The notes under the pieces were generated by a model, which saw only the letters and a program-made list of their open reading frames with translations, had not been told where the DNA came from and did no database searches. Shown here piece after piece: positions 10,201 to 20,957 of a stretch of DNA of 64,000 bases. Every line of letters begins with the position of its first letter. Within the stretch, counting starts at the first letter, position 1. The translations under genes and the position numbers were made by a program. The stretch is taken from contig NEEC01000002.1 in assembly GCA_002189035.1 (NCBI GenBank), forward strand, positions 1,488,001-1,552,000. Reading direction: 5' to 3'. Origin of the DNA: Utricularia gibba. Its lineage: Eukaryota; Streptophyta; Magnoliopsida; Lamiales; Lentibulariaceae.

Positions 10201-11832
10201 GAAACCTTCAATGCCTCTCTGCAGATATATGCAATTTGATATTCTTCAAGAGGTTCATCAGTAACACTCATCAAGTCAGCAACACTTCCACCGCCACAAT
10301 ACTCCATCACTATCTGCCAAAAATATTGAATAAATAAAAATAAACGCAACAAAGTTTCACACCTTAATATTGAAGACACATTAAAATTATCAAATCAGTA
10401 TTAAGTAAAATTGCAGGCAGAATATGACCAGGGAAACTACAAAGCCAATTGAATTGAAAAAAAACAAAAAACTAAGCAACAAACTTTTAAATGTTAACAT
10501 TGAAGACGCATTAAAATCATCAAATCAGTCTTTAAGTAAAATTGCAGGCACGGTAAGGCCATGGAAACCACAAAGCCAATTGCATTGTAAAATAAAAACG
10601 TTAATATTGTCTTTAATACCCAGAGAAATTCTTCCCCTTGAAAACTTCCGAGATAGCGAACAACATTAGGATGACTACATTGCTGCAACATTTCTATTTC
10701 ACCACGAATCTCTTCATAACCCTCTTCCTGCAAAGGACCCATGAATTGCACTGTAAATAAAAATCGTGCATGGTGAAGGAAGAATGAAATGAGACAGCAG
10801 TAAGGAACTAATACCCCTTCAGACAATGATATTACTTTGATAGCCACCAACTCTGATGTTTTTATATCCCGTGCCTTGTACACTGCTCCATATGAGCCCT
10901 TTCCTATATGCCAAAGTCACCACAGTCAACCAGATCTACTTATAATTTAGGTAACTTCCATAAAACGAGAAACTTTTTCACAGATTTTCATATCAAGATG
11001 TAGTTTTTCAGGGTTCAACCACCTAGGCAACACTTTCTAAATCAGTAACTTGAAAAAAACAAAGCCTGAACATTTTTACCAAGCTCATGGAGCAGCTCAT
11101 ACTTGGAGGAAGGATCTTCTCTAGTTAAAGAATCCGGTATGGAGCTTGAAGATGCTTTACCACTTCCCGGCTGCCTCAATTGTGCGACTCCATCACCACC
11201 GGATCTATCACTTTTGATACTCTCTCCACCAGTTCCACTAGCTCTTCTCATCTTCATCCCTCCCATATCCCCAACTTTCTGCATACTCTCCACAGCTTTC
11301 CTCATCGTCGCACCTCCTCCATCGCCACCTGCTCTTTTCACCATCGTCCCCATTCCTTCACCCTCATCTTCCTCATCATCCTCATCCTCTTCCCCCCTCC
11401 TCACCACAAACGTCGAAAAGTCACCCGCATTCTCCTCCTCGTGTTTCCGAATTCTGGCCCTAGGGCTCCTATTCCCCCAAAACCTCTAGGCTTCGAAGAC
11501 GGAGAAGAAACAACCGCATTCGTCTCCGAGTAATTTGTTCTCCGTCGACCAGTTTTCACGATCATCGTCCCCGATACAGATGCGGGGGAGCTATCCTCAT
11601 CCTCAAAGTCCATGAAGTCATCTCCTCCACCGCCGAAGTCCTTTGGGAGGCGCTTCAACAGAGGAGGGAGCGCCTCATCGTCCTCGACCCCGTCGTCCTT
11701 GAACACCATCGTGGAATAAATGTCAGAGGATGCCATTTCGGCTTCTCTAGGTACCGGATTGTCCTTAATCACGAAGGTGGAATACAAGTCGGAATCCTTC
11801 GACGCCGGCGGCAATCGCGATCGCCAGGACAT
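7211..11832 (-). CDS. SIK1: Ste20/Hippo-like serine/threonine kinase (SIK1/MAP4K type)
   Basis: Eighteen exons can be chained with consistent phases: 11832-11080, 10903-10815, 10727-10620, 10313-10206, 10090-10000, 9884-9832, 9627-9565, 9482-9438, 9333-9298, 9220-9165, 9064-8983, 8900-8772, 8613-8475, 8187-8037, 7945-7828, 7746-7546, 7466-7381 and 7310-7211. They predict about 802 residues if one frameshift in exon 1 is disregarded. An acidic N-terminus carries repeated YST(F/M)V-like motifs. The kinase domain begins near residue 243: glycine loop [13 protein letters not shown] lysine, [11 protein letters not shown], and GTPHWMAPE. The C-terminus ([17 protein letters not shown], then [14 protein letters not shown]) is diagnostic for plant SIK1, a Ste20 kinase of growth and immunity. 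Oddities are a missing base in a G run near 11474-11478 and a GC-AG intron after exon 13. Confidence 0.9.
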
Positions 11833-12024
11833 TGGGGAGACTGTCTGTTATTTGAGCTGGCAAACAGGCAGATCCCGCACCACTTTCACCGAAGCCATGA
11901 TGCGATTTCTCAGTGAACGCGTAAAAATGTTTTCTTGGCGGCTGACGGCAGCTTAGTTGGCATCTGATTAGCTTTCAGCATTTATTTATAAAAGCTTTTT
12001 TCTGGATGTTTTTCGATTATAGAG
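11833..12024. promoter_or_regulatory. short divergent promoter, SIK1 / SDR
   Basis: Only 192 bp separate the start codons of the divergent kinase and reductase genes, so both 5' UTRs and promoters must fit here. A TATA-like ATTTATAAAAG lies at about 11984-11994, some 30 bp before the SDR start codon. TTGGCGGC near 11935 resembles an E2F-type site; that is only a string match. Confidence 0.5.
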
Positions 12025-12810
12025 ATGGCTACTGGCGGCTCTCCTCTCCACGGCCGTGTCGCCATAGTCACCGGAGCTTCCCGAGGAATCGGCCGGGAAA
12101 TCGCCGTCCACCTTCGCGCCCTCGGCGCAAGGGTCGTAATCAACTACGCCTCCAGCTCCACCCAAGCCGATCGCCTGGCATCAGATCTGAATATCGCCGC
12201 TGAAGAAGACTCCCGGCCCGTCGCCATCGCCGTTAAAGGGGACGTGTCGAACCCTGACGACGTCAAAGAACTATTCGATCGGGCTGAGCAGGAATTTGGG
12301 GCACCGCCGCATATCCTCGTCAATAGCGCAGGTGTTTTGGATTCCAAGTACCCTAGCCTGGCCGATATGACGCTCGAGAGCTTTGAAACGACGTTTAGCA
12401 TCAATACAAAGGGCACGTTTCTGACCTATCGTGAGGCAGCAAATCGAATTGTGCGTGGCGGCGGCGGTCGAATCATTATGCTTTCGTCGTCCATGGTGGG
12501 CGGATTGATGCCTGGATACGGAGCGTACGCGGCGTCGAAGGCTGCAGTGGAGACGATGATGAAGATTGCGGCGAAGGAGCTGAAGGGGACCGGGATAACG
12601 GTGAACTGCGTGGCGCCGGGTCCGGTGGCAACGGAGATGTTCTTCGCCGGCAAAAGTGAGGAAAGAGTGAAGGCGCTCATGGATGCGACTCCTTTGGGCC
12701 GGCTGGGCCAGCCCAATGACGTCGCCCAAGTTGTTGGTTTCCTTGCAAGTGATTCTGGGGAATGGGTCAATGGCCAGGTATTAAGAGCCAATGGTGGCTT
12801 TGTTGTTTGA
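12025..12810 (+). CDS. NADPH-dependent aldehyde reductase-like short-chain dehydrogenase
   Basis: A single exon encodes 261 residues. It has the classical SDR layout: cofactor loop TGASRGIG at residues 16-23, NSAG at 100-103, catalytic Asn127, the serine in IMLSSSMVGG (about 154-156), and YAASK at 168-172 giving the catalytic Tyr and Lys. PGPVATEMFF and the C-terminal GQVLRANGGFVV are typical of the plant NADPH-dependent aldehyde reductase-like group (At3g03980 type), which reduces reactive aldehydes, in part in plastids. No clear transit peptide is visible, so the location is uncertain. GC content is much higher than in its neighbours. The substrate cannot be read from the sequence. Confidence 0.9.
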   Translation: MATGGSPLHGRVAIVTGASRGIGREIAVHLRALGARVVINYASSSTQADRLASDLNIAAEEDSRPVAIAVKGDVSNPDDVKELFDRAEQEFGAPPHILVNSAGVLDSKYPSLADMTLESFETTFSINTKGTFLTYREAANRIVRGGGGRIIMLSSSMVGGLMPGYGAYAASKAAVETMMKIAAKELKGTGITVNCVAPGPVATEMFFAGKSEERVKALMDATPLGRLGQPNDVAQVVGFLASDSGEWVNGQVLRANGGFVV

Positions 12811-12959
12811 ACCTTGGCCACCATTTTCAACCCACAATTGCAGTCAGCAGGATTTACCCGCAAGCAAAGAATAAAAATGTGGTGTTTGTTCAGGTTTTTG
12901 AACTCTGCTACTCTCTTTTCTAATTTTCAAAGGGGCTTTTACTTGAGTCCGCAGAGAGT

Positions 12960-13600
12960 TTACAGGGATGGCTGATACTGATCTCTGCAATCTTCACTCG
13001 GGTGCGAGTTTGATGAAGAGGATCTCTACAAACTGATGGCCCCTGCGCTGGAAATGGAAGAGTACAGGATTCGCCCCAACACGGCTTCCTTCAGTATCCT
13101 GCTTAAGGCTATGCAGAAAGCGAAGGGGAGGATGTGGGCAGCAGTGATGATTCCCCAACTACACTATTGAAAAATGGGAACGCCTAGTCAATGAATGTGC
13201 TTGTGGACTGTGTACAGGCGTGTGCTAAAGCCAACGCCTTGGACACTATGGCCTGCTTGATGTAGCTGTGGAAGAAGGGGGCATGGATCATGCTATCTCA
13301 TGATGGACGCAGGCTGGAAAAAAAACATGATCCCAAATCAGGGATGACATGGTAGTCCCTGTGCTTGTTGCTGCAGATCCGATTTACATTGAATGAATCT
13401 TCTGAAACAGATAGGTTCTGGCCACGAGTCATTGCAGCAGATGCTGAACAAGATCCTGGAAATGAGCTTGCAATGGACAGGGCGCTTCGCCCTGTTCAAA
13501 CTGCACCACATACACTGTGTAGAGCTGCTGCAGGCGCCATGGCTGGTCTAGAAGATGAAGTTCAGTACTGCTCACAGACTACTTGGGAGGGTTGCGATGG
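12960..13600 (+). pseudogene. degraded coding-like remnant, possibly PPR-related
   Basis: Short open stretches look coding but are interrupted. Around 13010-13150 one frame reads EEDLYKLMAPALEMEEY then RIRPNTASFSILLKAMQKAK, which resembles a pentatricopeptide helix pair. A further stretch near 13190-13260 reads MNVLVDCVQACAKANAL before a stop. An unrelated 84-codon frame spans 13365-13619. No full gene can be built. The PPR link is a resemblance only. Confidence 0.25.
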
Positions 13601-13619
13601 GGAGGACCACATTCTTTAG

Positions 13620-14947
13620 GAAGGAATCCGTTCACTCCCACCACCACTTGGCCCCTCTGAGTAGTCAAATGGAAGCAATTGGTATTACTCCACAATAAAG
13701 CAACTAAATTAAAACTAATTTTAAAATTCAATCTTAATTGATTAATAATTTTAGGGACGTGAAAGGACAATTCTACCCTTTAACGAGACATTGTGATCTT
13801 TTCAGAGCCAACGATTGACCCAACACTTTTCCTTCAAAAATAATAATAAAATTCCGAAAGTTCACAGACTCGACGTGTGGAATTGCTATTGAAAATCACT
13901 AATAGATTCATATTTATTAATTAATGTGTTTTTTATATATATTAGTTAATTAGATGTGAATGAGGATGGGTGGGGGCGAAATAGGAATTTCAGGTGAGAA
14001 TAACGGCAGGGGATTCGGATCCTGGGTCCTCAGGCTTGAGAGTAGCGTAAAGGCATTAACTCTGCTGTCTTGAGATGTTGTTCGTGGGAGTGAGGGACAC
14101 CACCGGCGCCGCTGCCGCTACCGCTGCCACTCCACGTCCAACTCTAGACCAGAAAAAGATTGTGTTTTTCCTTTTTTTTCGTTGTTGTTTGGTGTAAAAA
14201 GTATAGAAAAAGAACTCCCAACAATTGGTTTTGATTTGATTCGATTCGACCTAATTTAGAGCAGCAATTCATCGAGATATCGTGATCATTGAAGGAAACA
14301 AACAGCCAGCATCTGCCCTTTTTCTCGAGCTCGTTTTTCATCTGAAGGGGACACGGGTTGCCCATCTTCGGAATCCTGTAGTACAGCGTTGTGTATGTAC
14401 TGTGTAGTTTCATGCATGGCATTCGCCTCCTGCTTCTGCTACAAGCTTAGAAGAATGCTGGTAAACGAGGGAACTGTAGCAGAAATTTAAGGAAGAAGGA
14501 GAAGAAAGCGTCTTTTCAAACCCCATCATTACAGACCCATTGGTTTCCAAAGTTCGATTCTTTACCCCTCATAACATTAATTTTTGTTGGAGTTTTTTTC
14601 TGCCTTCACAATCTTGGATCATCACTCCTTTGGGATGGCTAATTTATGCCGTTTTTTCTGATTTCATAAATATCAGATTTTAAACAGTTGTAACTCTTCC
14701 CTTTACTTGCCCCCAAATCGTGACATCTTCTCAGCTGTTCGTCTTATATGCCGAAATTGCTGGCCTTTTTGCTTTTTATGGCTGAACTCTGGTTCAGGTT
14801 CATCTCTGCCATTTGATGGTGGTTACTCTAATCTGGGTTTGCTTCTCTTGATTGATCGAGGAATACTACATTTCGTCTATACACATGGTCGACCAGTGAT
14901 CTTTCAGAATCAAGGATTATTTAATTTCCATGGCGTTTGAACGATCC
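13620..14947. other. intergenic region and probable 5' leader of the zinc-finger gene
   Basis: AT-rich sequence with no supported gene on either strand. A T-rich stretch occurs near 14160-14190. The part after about 14500 probably includes the promoter and 5' UTR of the C2H2 gene. A short open frame at 14707-14940 has no recognisable features and is left out. Confidence 0.4.
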
Positions 14948-15091
14948 ATGGAGGAAGAAGGGCAGTAATCGAAATTTGTTTGCAGCTATTGCAGCAAGAA
15001 GTTTTCCTGTGGAAAAGCTCTTGGTGGGCACATCAGATCCCATGCGGTAGCTAATTCAGCCGAATCACAAGATCAATTTCAAGCGATTTAC
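14948..15091 (+). other. orphaned start and first C2H2 finger of the ZAT-like gene
   Basis: From ATG at 14948 the frame reads MEEEGQ, then TAA at 14966-14968, then continues without further stops as SKFVCSYCSKKFSC and GKALGGHIRSH into the main reading frame at 15092. This is a canonical plant Q-type-like zinc finger with the N-terminal position expected in the family. So the natural start and finger 1 are separated from each other by one stop codon, in the same frame as the rest of the protein. Confidence 0.7.
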
Positions 15092-16396
15092 ATGAAAATG
15101 AGCTTGTTTTCCAGGGAGTTCGATGTATTCAGCGATGGGCAAAATGGTTATGGTTTACGAGACAATCCCAAGAAAACATGGAGAGCGGCTCTTGATTCGA
15201 AGGCTCCTTTGCCTGAAGTCAGGATTTGCAAGGCATGTGGTAAAGAGTTTAAATCTCTAAAAGCTCTTTGTGGGCACATGGCTTGTCACTCTGAGAAGGA
15301 TAAATCTGTTAAAGATGATAGCTCTTGGACCAGTGAGAGTCATAAGATAGCTTTGGATGGTTTTTCTGACACGGATTCTGATCGACTGAAGATGAAGAAC
15401 AGTAGACCATTCAAGACCAGGAAGCAGAAGAAATTTGTTGACAGTTCGCCTTTTTCATCTGTTTCTGAGAGTGATGAGCAGGAGCAAGAGGAGCTTGCAA
15501 TCTGTTTGATGCTTTTGTCCAGGGGTCATATGCACAAAGGGGATATGCATTCATGTGTGGAGTCGTCTGAAAACCACTCCTTTGCTCTGGAGAACAAATC
15601 TTCATCAAACGAAACAGGCAAGTTGGGTAGTATGATGGAAAAGAAGAGGGAGATTAGTACTTTGGATGCGGAATTGGAGGATTCTGATTCAGAGTATTTC
15701 CTTGCTGACAGTGCAGAGATCGAATCCAATGTGAAATCTGGTACTCATGTTTGGAGGAAGAGCTCCAGAAGATTCAACAGTGATCGAACTGAGTTCAGCG
15801 AGTCGAGGAAGGATAATGGGAACTACGAAGATAGGTTCAGGAAAGGGAAGCTTGTGAAAACTGTGGATGAACAGAGTGCAAACTTCTCCAAAAGAAGCAA
15901 ATATGAATGCTTCAACTGCAAGAAGATCTTCAAGTCCTATCAAGCTCTAGGAGGGCACCAACCCTGCAACAGAACATGGGATGCTGCTCTGGATGATGAT
16001 CATACTGACCATAACAAGCCTATCCAATCAAGAACCAAGAGTTCATCACAGAAGTTAGCAAATGTAAAGCCGACAAAAGGGCATGTTTGCCCGTTCTGCA
16101 ATCGGGTTTTCAAGAATGGACAGGCCTTGGGTGGGCACAAGAGGTCCCATTTTATCACCGCCCATGTTGGATCCAGGAAAGTAACTCCAACAATGAAGCC
16201 TGAGCTTCCTGAGATACTTGATCTCAACCTTCCTGCTCCTGAGGCCGGCGAGCATGGTGGCCACGGCCAGCTCATTTCACGGTACCATTGCATCCTTGCT
16301 CCTGAACACTTTACATACTTGGAGATTCACATGAGCATTCCATTTTCCCAAGTCAACAAAAACCAGATGAAACTACAGTTTCTTACAATTGTTTGA
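15092..16396 (+). CDS. C2H2 zinc-finger transcription factor, ZAT-like, with EAR motif
   Basis: The 434-residue frame from the first usable ATG after an in-frame stop holds three fingers: CKACGKEFKSLKALCGHMACH (Cys46, Cys49, His62, His66), YECFNCKKIFKSYQALGGH near 271-289, and HVCPFCNRVFKNGQALGGH near 332. The second of these ends in QPCN, so its last zinc ligand is Cys or missing rather than His. A C-terminal LDLNLPAP is an EAR repression motif. The plant ZAT4/ZAT9 group has this multi-finger layout and acts as nuclear repressors, often in stress responses. A fourth, N-terminal finger is encoded just upstream but cut off by TAA. The long central region is Ser/Asp/Glu-rich. The last 40 residues after the EAR motif look non-conserved. 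Confidence 0.85.
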   Translation: MKMSLFSREFDVFSDGQNGYGLRDNPKKTWRAALDSKAPLPEVRICKACGKEFKSLKALCGHMACHSEKDKSVKDDSSWTSESHKIALDGFSDTDSDRLKMKNSRPFKTRKQKKFVDSSPFSSVSESDEQEQEELAICLMLLSRGHMHKGDMHSCVESSENHSFALENKSSSNETGKLGSMMEKKREISTLDAELEDSDSEYFLADSAEIESNVKSGTHVWRKSSRRFNSDRTEFSESRKDNGNYEDRFRKGKLVKTVDEQSANFSKRSKYECFNCKKIFKSYQALGGHQPCNRTWDAALDDDHTDHNKPIQSRTKSSSQKLANVKPTKGHVCPFCNRVFKNGQALGGHKRSHFITAHVGSRKVTPTMKPELPEILDLNLPAPEAGEHGGHGQLISRYHCILAPEHFTYLEIHMSIPFSQVNKNQMKLQFLTIV

Positions 16397-17270
16397 ACTG
16401 CTTTTTCCTGTGTTCATCTCTGTTGCTTGTAGAGTACTAGAAGTCAGCACCAAGGGAAGAATCCACTTCACATGTCATAATGAGCCTGTTTTCTATGCTG
16501 CAGGCAAATCATGCAATCAGAAAACAAGGGGCAAAGCTCAAAATCTAAAGTTTTCAAGAGCAAGCGAATGATACAGATGCGTTTCGACTCGAACTAAGGT
16601 TAAGTTACACTTTCTTCTAATGAATGTGGGCGTTGCATGCAGGGAGTGGTGCTTTTGACTTTGGGAGTGTTGTATCCTCGCACTAGTTGTCTTTGAAAAA
16701 CACCAACAGCAAACTCCCTGCAAAAAGATAACCCCTCTCCTGTAACCCGCATGGAATGTCTTCTTCAACTTCAACTCATGTGTTCCCTCCAACACGAAGA
16801 CGAATTTTTTTTTTTTTCTTTTGGTAAAAACGAAACTAATATAATAGAAATTTTTTTAAAATTTTTTTCGAAGAATATTTTCACTATTTTGGATATTTAT
16901 TTAAAATATATTCAAGTGAGGGCTTTATTGTCCAAACAAAAAAGCGAACCCGTTTTGACGAGATTCTGATCCCGGGGCGGGAAAGGAAAGGGGTTTTCAG
17001 GCAGCCAACCGTTTCTGTCGTGTCGGACACTCCCCTGCCAAAGCAAGTTGGTTGGAACGATCTTTGTAGGGCCCACACACAAAAGAGGAAAGAAACCATT
17101 GCCAATTATGGGGGTTGGGCCCATCCTCCGCCGGCCCGGGAAGGAAATGGAAACGTGGCCTTTCTCCGTTTACTGGTATGGGCTGCTCAACGAAGGCCCA
17201 TAATTCAATAAATAACAGCCCATTGGGCTTCAGTAGTTCACAACGAATCTACAGCCAGCTTCCGGACTAT
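16397..17270. other. convergent 3' intergenic region with a site II-like cluster
   Basis: This lies between the 3' ends of the zinc-finger and phosphatase genes. The first half is probably 3' UTR, then a poly-T/AT-rich tract near 16805-16920. From about 17065 to 17235 there are repeated GGGCCC, TGGGCC/GGCCCA and AGCCCA/TGGGCT motifs, which normally mark plant promoters of housekeeping genes. No coding gene is seen on either strand. Confidence 0.5.
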
Positions 17271-19426
17271 TCATGTCTCCTCACTCTTCACACTGCTCCA
17301 CCTTGTTCTTGAAGAGTCCCAATGGAAACGTGAAACGAAACCTGCGACGTAGCCGATGAAGGCGCCAAGAGCCAGCACGCTGGCGAGCTTCACAAACCAT
17401 GTGGATCTCGACTCAGACTTCTTCAGTACAAAAAAGTCGTCCGTAGCCACGGTATGGCCATTCAAGACTTGCCCTGAGGGCAGTATCTCCACCTCATCAT
17501 GTACATGGCCATCATGGTTTCCTATGTAAGATACTGTAAGCCTCTGTTTATCTGCAATAAGGCGGATGTAGCCGAATTCTCCGCCACGGTATAGGGACCG
17601 AACTGGTTGGGGGAAGATGGGATCAGAAATGTGGTCCGGCCTCGGCTGCCATATTGGTTGCCAATCTTGGCCTGCCATTCCAATCACCATGTGAACAGGG
17701 AATGCTTTCCAGTCTTCCCCGTTCATGCCTAAGCTTCCACAGGTGAAGTTGTTCAGAGGACAGAAACGCTCGTATCTATGAACATGACCCCACAATGCAA
17801 GTGTTACTCTGTTCTGTACAAACAAAGGCTCCAAGTGCTCCTGCAATCTCACTCTCAGAGCTGTGTCTCTTGTTTCATAGCTTGTAGTGTACATTGGTCT
17901 GTGACCTTGGACCACTACATAAGGAGTATTATTTCTATCAACAGATCCCAAATCGCTTCTCAAGAACTCATACTGCTTGCTGCCGGGAAGGAAGTCTGTC
18001 TCTGTTGAAAAATACACAAAATGGACAACCCCCATGTCAAATGAGTAATAAAGGTTCCTTGTAGAGGGGGCTCTTGTACCAGTGGGCTGTGATGAATTTC
18101 CAGGCATGTGGAATCTAAGACTGTACGGCACACCACACTCTCCACCCCCATCAGTGCCATAGCTCGAATATGACCAATCGGGTTTCCAAGGTTGTAATGG
18201 CCAGTCATACTCATGATTGCCAATGCAAACATGGTATGGAACTCGGGAAGCCACTGGTTCAATCTGGTAGAAGAAGTTATCCCATAACCATGAATAGCCT
18301 CTGGCATAGCTGATGTCCCCAATATGTGAGATCATAGCAGGCTTGTTCCCTATATCATCAATATCTCTACGTATCCATTTAATTGTAGAAACACTTTCCT
18401 CTTGGGTTCTTACAAAAGTCGAGTATGGTGCGAATGTTCCCATGTCTCCGAACAAGAAAGCAATTGTTTCGCTAGAATTAGGTGCCACAAAGCTGAAAGT
18501 TTCACTCCAACCATCAGAATCACTGCCGACCTGCCACATTTTCAAAAAATGAGTTACTGATCTCGTAGAAACAAAAAGAGACAAGGTTGCAATAAAGATA
18601 GATAAGCTGTGTCCCTTACATTCTGCTAAATGCGCACAATTTTCTAGCTCATTTGCTACTTCCCTAACTGTGTTGTACACACATTACAGAATGTATTACG
18701 GAAAGCAATCCCTAAGCAAGATAAGAGTTCACTTACACGATACTGGTACTTCTTCCCTTCCTCTAAGCCAACCATCACACCATCATGAATAAAACCAGGA
18801 TCCCTCCATCCAATACTCTGATTTGCCGGCGAATCACACATATCCTCCATCTCATACCTCAAGACCTCTGTTCCCACAATCTTATCCATTTGATTCAGTT
18901 CTTCCAACCCATACTTCACAAAGCTGTCTTTCCCATCATGAGTAACGAACATGACCCGCATCTCCCCTGCGACACCCGTTAACGCAAGATGGACCTGCTC
19001 GGGTCCTTGGCCCGCTTTGAATCCAACATTTTCAGAAATGGCGAGCAGACGCTTCGTCCCCGGCAAGGGATTATGATCGTGGTCGAGCTTTTTAGGGTTG
19101 ACCTCATTTTCATCCCAGTGAAAGACCCTGAACTGATAATCTGACCGTAAATTGACCAGAGGAAATGTAATCGACCCCGAACCAGATTCCCATCCCGGCG
19201 ACGAAGAAAGGAAAAAATAGCCGATAAAATGGTGGTTGGAGGAATTCGTAGGAGAATAAATCCCCAGCCAATCGAGATTCGATGGGCTTTCAATTCCGGA
19301 CCAACGAACGGTAATGTTTTCACCGGATTTGGCTAGGGTCCTAGAGCTTACCGAGATGGATACTTCCGACGACGACGGACGGACAGCGAGAACGCATAGG
19401 AAAACAATCAATTTTACTGAAAACAT
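17271..19426 (-). CDS. purple acid phosphatase with C-terminal membrane anchor (PAP2/PAP9 type)
   Basis: Two exons, 19426-18737 and 18530-17271, give 649 residues. The N-terminus is hydrophobic ([10 protein letters not shown]), like a signal peptide or targeting sequence. A fibronectin-like N-domain precedes the metallophosphatase domain, which shows all five dinuclear metal motifs in order: [26 protein letters not shown] and GHVHRYE. Near the C-terminus, [18 protein letters not shown] is a single membrane span followed by a basic tail. Plant PAP2 uses such a tail to sit in the outer membranes of plastids and mitochondria. Most other purple acid phosphatases are secreted and lack it. Substrates in this class are not settled. 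The gene is divergent from the VTI1-like locus. Confidence 0.9.
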
Positions 19427-19944
19427 ATTGAATCAACAGATCCCGATACAGGAAGTCCGGGATCTTCTCGATCTAGGAGAAGCGAATCCGATCAATGATA
19501 TGAATCCATTGAAAGCGCGAATCTACCTAGCACAAGAATTTCTTAAATAGTTGGGAGTTTTTACCTGAGAATGAAACGGGATTGACTAAGAAAACCGACC
19601 GGGAGCCGGAGGCGTTGGCTGACGTGTACACACGACCAAACGAATATAACTGGCTACCTTTTATTCATTTTTATTCTCGCTGACCACAAGAAAAAAAAAA
19701 AAGGAAACAAATTCCCGGCCGAGCCCTGTGGTCGGATCCGTCCTGCGCAGCGTAGTGGTCTCGTGGTGCCTCAACCGCATTCTGGTGAGTCCATCGGTTC
19801 TTCCGCCGTCGATCGGAGTCAAAGCGCTGGTTGAATTTCGATTGCAGGCACTAGAGAGAAGAGACTCGAGCGAGGTAAACAGGACGTCGGGCATACGGTC
19901 CTGAATTGCGCTCCGAGGCAGGGTTTTCGATCGATGACCTGTGT
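19427..19944. promoter_or_regulatory. divergent intergenic region, phosphatase / VTI1-like
   Basis: About 520 bp lie between the start codons of the two divergent loci. Transcription of both must begin here. An A-rich run occurs near 19688. I see no obvious TATA box and no other gene. Confidence 0.4.
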
Positions 19945-20742
19945 ATGTTTTCTGAATCAAACGGTGTATATGAAGGATATGAACGGCAGTACTGCGATCT
20001 TTCCGACAGTTTTTGTCGCGAAAATGCGATTCCGCTTCCGCACTTGCCGAAGGAGTTGGGTTTTACTTTTAATATCGTCTCCATTTTGAGCGTCCGCTCA
20101 CATTTTTCGTTTGAAGATGAATACTTTCATTCTTGTAGAGCCTCTCTCCGTTAAGATGGAGCCCTTATAAATCACTGCCATTGATTTCGAGTTGGTCATC
20201 GGAGGTGTCTGGTAGCGTATCGCAGTGATGATAATCCAGATGCCTTTGGATGAAATTTTCTGTGTTCTGAGTATTTGCAGAGAAGAAGAAGCACGAGATT
20301 GCTGAATTGCAAGTTGGGCTGGATAGTGCTGGTAATCCGTCATTTCGATCATAATTTCAAGTGCACATCGTTTTGCAATGTTGGGTTTTTAGATGAAAGA
20401 TATCACTTTGTGTAAACTAGGCTAGAAAAATGGATCTTGAGGCTAGAAGCCTCCAGCCAAGCTTGCTGAAAGCTGCATTAGTGGCAACGTTCACAGGGTA
20501 CAAATCTGCTCTGAATAAGTTGACAAAGGAGGTTAAGAAGCTTACCCTTTTGAATTCCTCTGCGGCTGCGCACGACCCGCTGCTGGAGTCGAGAGTGGAT
20601 GGTGCACAGGAGGTGTGTTTGTGGGTGTGTGTGTGTGTATCAATGTATTGCTCAGACATTATACAAGATGATCGTTGGCGCCACAGTCGTAGCCCTTGTC
20701 ATCGCCATCCTTCTTATTCTCCGATCGAAGGTTCTTTACTGA
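19945..20742 (+). pseudogene. VTI1-like v-SNARE gene lacking the SNARE motif
   Basis: Parts of VTI1 are recognisable in order. Exon 1 (19945-20059) reads VYEGYERQYCDLSDSF. Exon 2 (20281-20331) reads EKKKHEIAELQVGLDSA. Part of exon 3 (about 20430-20609) reads MDLEARSLQPSLLKAAL and ALNKLTKEVKKL and ends AAAHDPLLESRVDGAQ. These form the Habc-like N-terminal domain. Then comes a GT repeat, and only 20662-20742 resembles the C-terminal membrane anchor (MIVGATVVALVIAILLILRS). The whole SNARE helix that follows in all VTI1 proteins (ADQRARLMMSTERL and on) is absent. The usual exon 3 start (a LIRK-type segment) is also lost, and no acceptor keeps the frame. Functional VTI1 Qb-SNAREs drive Golgi-vacuole fusion; this locus cannot. 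A pseudogene is most likely. Confidence 0.75.
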
Positions 20743-20957
20743 TCCGAGGTATCTCAAGATTATACGGGAAGCTGAATTCTCAGTATATATGCTGTATGTT
20801 CACACCAATGTAGAGTGATTTCTAAGTGTCAATCCCAGGGGAATTGGAATTGATTCTTATTCAGATGGGGCAGTAGCCCATCAACCAAAACAAGAAACTG
20901 AAAGCAAAATATTAAACAAAACAAGAATAACATGTCACCAGGATGAAAAAAGATTGC

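Noticed and set aside
12144-12863. Long antisense open frames over the SDR gene
   Set aside because: They mirror the GC-rich SDR coding sequence, have no domains and overlap each other; they are shadows.
14707-14940. 77-codon open frame upstream of the zinc-finger gene
   Set aside because: It lies in the probable 5' leader and has no homology I can recognise.
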